Position numbers and translations under genes: made by a program. From NCBI GenBank assembly GCA_015478945.1, contig JABUQX010088620.1, forward strand, positions 35,001 to 48,741: a stretch of 13,741 nt of DNA. Reading direction: 5' to 3'. This document shows, piece by piece, positions 8,243 through 13,741 of this stretch (within the stretch, counting starts at the first letter, position 1; each line of letters opens with the position of its first letter). The DNA comes from Trachelipus rathkii. Its lineage: Eukaryota; Arthropoda; Malacostraca; Isopoda; Trachelipodidae. The notes under the pieces are model-generated. The model had not been told where the DNA came from. It did no database searches and saw only the letters and a list, made by a program, of their open reading frames with translations.

Positions 8243-9264
8243 TAACACAATTTCAGAGGCAGTCGAGAAAGAACTTATAAAAGATTGAAAACGTGATTTT
8301 TTTAGTTTAACAGCTTGATGAAAGTACGACCGTAGCGGGACTTTGCAGTTCTTCTTGTGATGTGCGTACCCATTCGCAAAATGCAAATAGAAGAGGACAC
8401 TTTGAGTTGGGCGATATTGCTTAAGACTTACACCACTGGCTACGAAATTTTTAATGGACCGGTACAAATTTTGGTTAACAGAAAGGTTTGAAATGAAGCA
8501 AGTGTGTGGATATTGCAGTGATGGGAGCTCCGCATCATGTTGGAGAATTTCGAAGGGAGCGGTGTCCTAGGATTAAGCAGAATTTTGACAAAAACGCCCA
8601 CAGCCCACTGTGTCATACATCAGCCTATTCTGCCTGGCAAAGAAAGATGCCACATAGATTTTAAAAGCGTACTAGATGAAGCTGTGAAGACTATATTTAA
8701 TCAGGTTAAGAGCCGCCCGCTTCAAGCACGCTTTTTAAAACTTACCGCCGAAGATATGGGTAATGGCTCACTTCTATATCTCGCTGCACACAGAAGTGCA
8801 GAGCTTTCTAAGGGAAAGATTTAGCCCAGATGTTTTGCAACTAAACCGATGCATTGGGTGGTCACATTAGGAGAGCAGTTTTTTATTCAAAAATTAAATG
8901 ATGTCGATTGGCATCTTAAATTGCCATATCTTTCCGACATTCGAAAAACTAAATGAAACAACCACATCTCTCCAATGGAAGGGAAGGAGCAACAGATAGA
9001 CTCAAAATAAAGCTTGCCGCAATATTTTTAGTTTTATTTTTAAGCGTGTGTTAGAGCAGAGACATCCCCAACTTTCCTCGGTTGCAAGAATTTGCCAAAA
9101 TGAGATCCAACTTCAACCGAACTTCCTCGAAATTATTACTGCCCCCATGGAAGGTTTGGAAAAAAAACATTGAGTATTTTGCCGATATTGATTCTGAGGA
9201 TTATAAGGATCTAAAAAATGATATATTAGAGTACAATAATAGCATCAACATTAGCCTTACCTGA
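8243..9264 (+). pseudogene. hAT transposase relic (ZBED5/SCAND3-like), catalytic and C-terminal part
   Basis: Family motifs occur in the right order but in different frames. INTISEAVEKELIK (8243 on) comes first, then QLDEST with the first catalytic Asp (codon 8317-8319), TTGYEIF near 8431-8451, and CSDG with the second Asp (codon 8520-8522). Next come AHCVIH and SVLDEAVKTI...VKSRPLQAR in the frame 8537-8824, HTEV with the catalytic Glu (codon 8793-8795), and a last open block ...YFADIDSEDYKDLKNDI (9082-9264). At least four frameshifts and several stops prevent expression. The usual C-terminal dimerisation segment is not found after 9264. In an active element the protein would cut and rejoin DNA at hAT termini in the nucleus. 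Element C interrupts the same gene upstream. The superfamily call is secure; the subfamily is less so. Confidence 0.85.
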
Positions 9265-9862
9265 ATTTGTTGTTTCAAAGAATTTTGCTCTTTGAATTAA
9301 AATCTTGATAGTCCATAGATACTCAGCCTCGTTGGTTTTTGTAACCTAGCACTTAAAATCTTAGTTAGGGTAAATTTGATTGGTGAGTAAGGTAAAGAGA
9401 ATAGAGATAGATTGATAGTAAAAGTATTTGAAATAAGACAATTTACCTCTATATCCTTTTACATTTTTGATTATTAAATTTTATTTCACAGCAGCCTAAT
9501 AGACCGCTTTTGAATTTGCGAAAGTAAAGCTCCGTTGTGATTTTTAGTGAACATTCTGGTGAATTATTACCAACAGGGACAAAAGATATAAATTCCACTA
9601 AACCTAATACTTGTAGGCTATAATAGTAATAGTTCTATATCCTAAAAAAATACTAAACTAACAAAATAGAGAGTATATATTGGAAAGTAATATAAAGTTT
9701 TTATCTCCACTTGAAGAGTTGCAATGAAAACCATTGCAATTAAAAGAATTAATTTTTATCAAATCAATAAATTCTGCGGAAGGAATTCCTTGAACACTGA
9801 CCAGCCTGTCTAAGAGGTCTTTCTTTAACTGATTGAGCTGAGAAATTTGATTCTGTTGAGAG
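9265..9862. other. Junction between hAT relic and retrotransposon relic; no gene recognised
   Basis: Some 600 bp of normal-complexity A/T-rich DNA with stops in all frames. The end of hAT B and the 3' end of the BEL/Pao element (read on the minus strand, downstream of pol) must both lie here if present. I found neither a hAT 3' terminus resembling CAGGGGTTCCC in inverted orientation nor a clear long terminal repeat boundary or polypurine tract. Any LTR here cannot be defined from one copy. Confidence 0.5.
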
Positions 9863-10200
9863 TCAAAGTTGAGGTGAATTTTTACCTGAAGTTGAAGGTT
9901 GTAAATCTACAATAGCAGTATCACTATTACTTGAATAACTGAATTTGCAAAATTTGATTTGATCACTCTTGTCTGTATTTTCATTGTTTTGACCATCTGA
10001 ATTGGAGAGATCACTGCTTCCTTCAGCATCAGTTTCTCCACTGGAGACAGAGTGGGTAATAGATAACTCCAAAGGGTAGAGATGACAAATAGAATAGTGA
10101 CAGTTTGTCCATCTCCCCTTTTTAATAATACACTCCTGATCTTATCGTCCTCACCAACAATGACTTCCAGACTCTGCCCAAAAGTAGCCAGAAGGGTCTA
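9863..10200 (-). pseudogene. BEL/Pao pol relic: integrase C-terminal end and serine-rich tail
   Basis: After a segment resembling the family's small barrel domain (frames reading KVGTIVLIHTP near 10230 and GRVWKSLLV near 10175), the minus strand reaches HLYPLELSITH. LYPLE (10081-10067) matches the block that closes BEL/Pao Pol. The frame then runs about 65 codons to a stop at 9863 through an acidic Ser/Asn/Asp-rich tail (SSDLSNSDGQNNEN...). The tail is compositionally like a disordered end and has no recognised motif. Its open frame is the last part of pol to survive. Confidence 0.7.
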
Positions 10201-10619
10201 GGTTTATTAGGTGTGTGTATCAGAACTATAGTTCCAACCTTAATTCTGTTGGTCCTCTGACTGATAGAGATTTCTACTTGTCTGCCGCAAATTTAATAGG
10301 TAAAAATCATACCATAATTCCTTGAAAGTCTCCAAAACTCTTTCTTGAGCAGTTTAGAGTTGATGGCTAATCTTTGTTGTGAGGGAGGATTTTTTTCCAA
10401 ATATGGGGTGGGAACTTCATTGAATATGAGGTTTGAATTGCCAGTAAGCTCAAAAGGAATTTGAGCAATACTTCCAAATGCATTTATCTGATTGACCTAA
10501 TAGGTTAACGGCTGAATTGATAACACCTTGGTGATATTTGAAATACTATTTAACAGTTGGAAGTAAGTGTTAAGGTTGCTTTTCCTCATAGTTTTAATAG
10601 AGACATCCTAAACTTTCGT

Positions 10620-11165
10620 ATCATTCTCTCCTCCAAACCTGATCGCCATCCAAACGGAATAGACCTGGAATCTTGTAATGGTTGATGTTATTGGTACGCA
10701 TATGTTCGGAGAACATATTTGAAGACAAAGATTCTAAACAGTATATTTTCACCTTGTTTGAAATTCCTTGCATTATCTGAATTATCTGAGTACAAATTGG
10801 CCATATATATTTGTGAAACGTTGGAATGAAAGAAAAAGATTCAGTGCGAACAATCTGGAAGGACATCAAAATGAATAGCTCTGATATTAAGGCAGGTGAA
10901 AATTAATAGATACATTTTTTTGAAATTCCTTATCATTTAATCTTTACAACGAGATGCCCTGTAAAGTCAACGCCAGTATGCTCAAAAGGAGACGCACAAA
11001 ATTAACTCTACGATGAGGAAGATTAGTCATTTTTGGATATTCAAAGGGTATACTGTTAAATTTTTTGCATCCTATACAGTGTGACAAATTTTCTTTACAG
11101 CCTGCCCTGCCTTGGTAATCCAGAAGCCGAGATCTGATGAATTTGATAGTGGTTTGAACAACCAA
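10620..11165 (-). pseudogene. BEL/Pao pol relic: integrase (zinc-binding and DDE core)
   Basis: The frame 11165-10944 reads ...YQGRAGCKENLSHCIGCKKFNS...YPKMTNLP..., matching the end of the H2C2 zinc domain (CxxC = CIGC) and the linker of BEL/Pao integrases. After a frameshift, GVDFTGHL (10974-10951) brings the first catalytic Asp. YSDNSDNARNFK (10792-10757) holds the second Asp, with the SDN triplet duplicated. GGEND (10634-10620) carries the Glu position. All three catalytic acids therefore survive as codons, but not in one frame. In an active element the protein would join the DNA copy to host chromatin. Confidence in the domain is high, and it cannot be translated as a unit. Confidence 0.85.
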
Positions 11166-11509
11166 GTGTTGACATCTTGAATGAAAGCCTCTTATTATTA
11201 ATTTAGTGAGATATGATTACCTTGCCAATTAAGATTGGATTTATTCAATCATTCATTATTTAACAGTGTCCTGAATGTCTCCTACTTGTGATGGATTCAG
11301 GCCTTATCATCTATGGATAAGTTACAGCTTGACTTGACACAGAAGGCAGTGGACATTTCATCCTTCCATGTTTACGTGATTATTGGAGAAATAATATTCT
11401 CTTCAGCACAAAACAGAGTGCTGCTTGAGCATTTATCTTGCCAACCAATGAAGTTGGGGCTTTCTGATTCCCAACTTCAATCCAGCCCTTACCCTGCTAA
11501 TGAATTTTG

Positions 11510-12358
11510 AATATTTTTTGAAGTTATCACATGACCTTGCCCTTGAGGTAATCTTCTAAATGTAACGAAGACTGAGAAACAACCACAGATGTGTACATTG
11601 TAGAAGTCTTTTCTTATTGGCCTCAGACTATAACATTTTAAGTTTACTAATAGGCCATTGAGATTGATCTAGGATAATTCAAGAAGGACCCTTTAGCCAT
11701 AAATGGCAATTTTTGAAAGAAAAGTTGAGGTTGTAACACCTCTGGTAAATCAGATCTCTGGTTTCAGCATATTGATGTGAAGCGTAAGAATGATACATTG
11801 TAATACTTGAGCTCAACTTGATTTTGATTTATAACTTTCTTTGAGCCTATTGTTTACAAAAATATTTTTGTTATTTGTTTATTCCCAGGAGCCAATAAAG
11901 AACTATTTGAGCATCTACAAGAAACCTTTATGTTTTTGAACTGTTAAGCATTAGAAATTTTGATAATATTGATTTGATACACTTGAAAAATAAGAACACA
12001 GACAACTCTAAAGGGGGCAAAGCCCTAGATTTGAGGGGCCACTTGGGCCTTTGAAAAGTATTAAAACAGAACTTGACCTATACTTATAACTGCAAAACCA
12101 GCATAACAAAGATTGAAGCAATCGCAAATACCGATAGAGATTTGAGGGAAGGGAGAAAGCACACCTTTCAATTTCAATATTATGTAATTTTTTTAATTGA
12201 GCTTAGAGAGATAGGAACCAAAACATGCAACAGGCGACTTCTCACTGAACCAGTTAAATTATTGACATTGTTTCCCTAATCAATAGCCGACCTCTTAAAG
12301 TTACCGGTAAAAAGATATTTAAAGGATCAAAAACCCTTGACCACAGAGATAACAAAAT
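11510..12358 (-). pseudogene. BEL/Pao pol relic: connection and RNase H-like region
   Basis: ILLSLWSRVFDPLNIFLPV (12358-12302, minus strand) matches the conserved FDPLG[LI]xxP segment that follows reverse transcriptase in BEL/Pao. GICDCFNLCYAGFAVIS (12132-12082) fits the start of the RNase H fold (FxDASxxAYGAVxY). A fragment with KAQVAP (near 12030) matches the family's K[ST]xVAP segment, and FVNNRLKES (about 11860) resembles FVxNRVxEI further on. The region near 11500, reading NSLAG, is probably the decayed NPADL segment. Frames change between these blocks. The plus-strand frame over 11313-11510 is a shadow. Confidence 0.7.
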
Positions 12359-12419
12359 CGTTTGTATTTGCATCAGCATTTACTGAAAATTTTTGTAGTT
12401 TTTAACTTATCGTAAGAGG

Positions 12420-13036
12420 ATTAAAAAGATATCCAAGAACTTTATCTTCTGATTTCTGATGTTGAACTATTCTACCCCCTCTCTTCCATAACAACTCTTA
12501 ATTGATCATTATTAGAGTCCCAACTTCGAAGATGGAAACCACATTCTTCCATTCTTTGTTGCATTCATGATAAAAGTTCTTTAAATGTTGCTAGATTCTT
12601 GCTATAATAATTAACGTTAACAAAAAGAAAATGAGTTGTGAGCATCATCCTTATAAGACTGAGCATGATCCTTAATGATATAATTGAGGAAGAAAGGTGA
12701 GGATGTGAAACCAAAAACTATGTTGAGGTAATCGATAAGCCTTTAACTGACTCATTACTTTCCAAAAAAAGCAAAAGCGATTGCGTCTTCGATGATTTTA
12801 ACTTAATCTGAAGAAGGCTTGTTTTATATCCCCGATAAATAGATAAACTGATTTGGACTGAACGCGGAATAATGGACCTACAAGGACACTAAGACTGGTC
12901 CAGTATAGCGCTGCCTCATTTCAGAGAGGTAAAGATTAGTTTTAAGAAGAACAGTTGAAACACAGCGCTGACTTTGCTGATACTTGTTTTCATGCAGTTT
13001 TGATAACAAGGTTCTGTGAGGAACCCAATATAAATT
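12420..13036 (-). pseudogene. BEL/Pao pol relic: reverse transcriptase domain
   Basis: Read on the minus strand, GDIKQAFF (about 12832-12809) carries the first catalytic Asp of motif A (DIxxAFxQI in the family). FGFTSSPFFLNYIIKD (12715-12668) is the FGxxSSPF motif. YKDD (12655-12644) stands where the family has Y[VM]DD, in the same frame. GFHLRSWDSNN (12540-12508) corresponds to the GFxLRKWxSN motif after the active site. The distance from SSPF to YKDD is only about a dozen residues, clearly shorter than normal, so part of the palm is deleted. Frameshifts separate motif A from the rest. The enzyme would be inactive. Confidence 0.82.
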
Positions 13037-13194
13037 TTATACTCAGAGGGAGATACACTGATCTCTTCAATAATACCATCAGCTATTGCTGAAAGACATC
13101 ATCATATGCTTTAACTAAATCTTTTCTTTCTAAATTTCATAACTCTCTATAAGCAACTGCAAAGCAATGTTATAGTTTGAGGGCAACAAGGGAA

Positions 13195-13260
13195 GTTATC
13201 TTCAATCAATGGAAGATCTATATGATATTTTTCGTCTTTGAACTCTATACCAACTTTTGA
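13195..13260 (-). pseudogene. BEL/Pao pol relic: segment just before reverse transcriptase
   Basis: The minus strand reads EFKDEKYHIDLPLIEDN in one frame, matching the G-[RK]-Y-x-[VI]-x-LP-W pattern that leads into the reverse transcriptase of BEL/Pao elements. More weakly similar sequence follows down to about 13040, including a G-I-I-E-E stretch. From 13261 to the window edge there is probably more upstream pol, possibly protease, but no motif is clear enough to name. Confidence 0.65.
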
Positions 13261-13741
13261 ATTTTTCAATCCTGTTTCAAATCATCTTCAATTTACCTAT
13301 TATTCATCCTTCTATAGCCTAACGGACTCTATTTGAACATTGTTTCTTCTAATCTTGTCTATCTTGGATTACTTAAGATATGGCTTTAATAAGGATTAAA
13401 ATATAGAAAATGTCAGGGTTTAAGACTGCATTAACCAAAGTATGGAAAAACTCTCTGATTGATGTTTGATTTTGAACATGAATGTATTTTGATTTTGAAT
13501 AATATTATGTTAGAACAACTGATGGTGGATTTGAAAACTCTTATTTGTTATTGTATATATTTAATTATTCCAATGGAATAATAGAACCATCTCTTAACTT
13601 AGAAGCAGATCCACACCGCATACATTTATATCAATTCTAGTCGAGGGAGAATACTTCTATTTAAATCAATGCCAATATAAGGGCATGTCCAATCGAGAAA
13701 ATTGAGTTATATAGAACTCTTAATGCAGAATCAACCATTTA

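Larger units (their letters stand above)
9863..13741 (-). pseudogene. pol: BEL/Pao-type LTR retrotransposon pol relic, truncated by the window edge
   Basis: On the minus strand the order is pre-RT segment, reverse transcriptase, RNase H-like region, integrase and a C-terminal tail, as in BEL/Pao polyproteins; each part is described separately. The order, the SWDSN motif after the RT active site, FDPL, GVDFTGHL and the closing LYPLE point to BEL/Pao rather than Gypsy or Copia. The gene is split by frameshifts, stops and deletions, with no open frame longer than 82 codons. No gag is seen and protease is not clear; both would lie beyond the right edge. In a live element Pol copies the RNA genome into DNA and integrates it. 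BEL/Pao elements are related to reverse-transcribing viruses, but nothing suggests a functional copy here. Confidence 0.85.

Noticed and set aside
8028..8467. Overlapping frames on both strands over the GC-rich right end of element C (8028-8288, 8053-8235, 8114-8467)
   Set aside because: Arg/Gly/Pro-rich peptides come from the (CCGGG)n terminal repeat. The only meaningful part is the last residues of the first frame, which belong to the hAT B relic.
11313..11510. 65-codon plus-strand frame
   Set aside because: It lies antisense to the BEL/Pao pol relic and shows no motif of its own.
12073..12279. 68-codon plus-strand frame
   Set aside because: It lies antisense to the RNase H-like and FDPL segments of the pol relic; it is a shadow frame.

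Overview
This window looks like gene-poor, repeat-rich nuclear DNA from an animal, probably an invertebrate. BEL/Pao-type retrotransposons are known from metazoans, and hAT transposases of the ZBED5/SCAND3 type are common there. I see no intact host gene, rRNA, tRNA or CRISPR array. Species cannot be read from the sequence.

Layout. (1) 1-3521 is almost pure A/T low-complexity DNA, with a perfect (AT)15 tract and six perfect copies of a 14-bp unit. (2) 3522-3607 holds one terminus of a hAT transposon (A) ending in ...GACCGCTG, then a CTCTAGAC target-like motif present twice with a one-base overlap. (3) A second hAT (B) starts at 3608 (CAGGGGTTCCC...). It carries a badly decayed ZBED5/SCAND3-like transposase whose pieces lie at about 3808-3995 and 8243-9264. 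(4) These pieces are split by a 4231-bp insertion (C, 4004-8234) with TAGG...CCTA ends, GC-rich (CCGGG)n terminal regions and a perfect 8-bp target duplication ATGCGAAT on both sides. C has no transposase gene. Its core is an imperfect palindrome of about 2.7 kb (4680-7393) with a 35-bp loop (6034-6068), flanked on both sides by long (TA)n tracts. (5) 9265-9862 is a junction with no recognisable gene. (6) From 13741 back to 9863, on the minus strand, lies a decayed BEL/Pao-type pol: a pre-RT segment, reverse transcriptase, RNase H-like region, integrase and a serine-rich C-terminal tail. It is broken by frameshifts, stops and small indels.

The window therefore records at least three, possibly four, layers of transposition: a palindromic core in TA repeats, inside hAT-type element C, inside the transposase relic of hAT B, which abuts hAT A on one side and a BEL/Pao relic on the other. 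Nothing here seems able to make a functional protein. The most unusual object is element C, a non-autonomous hAT-ended element whose interior is a giant foldback structure.
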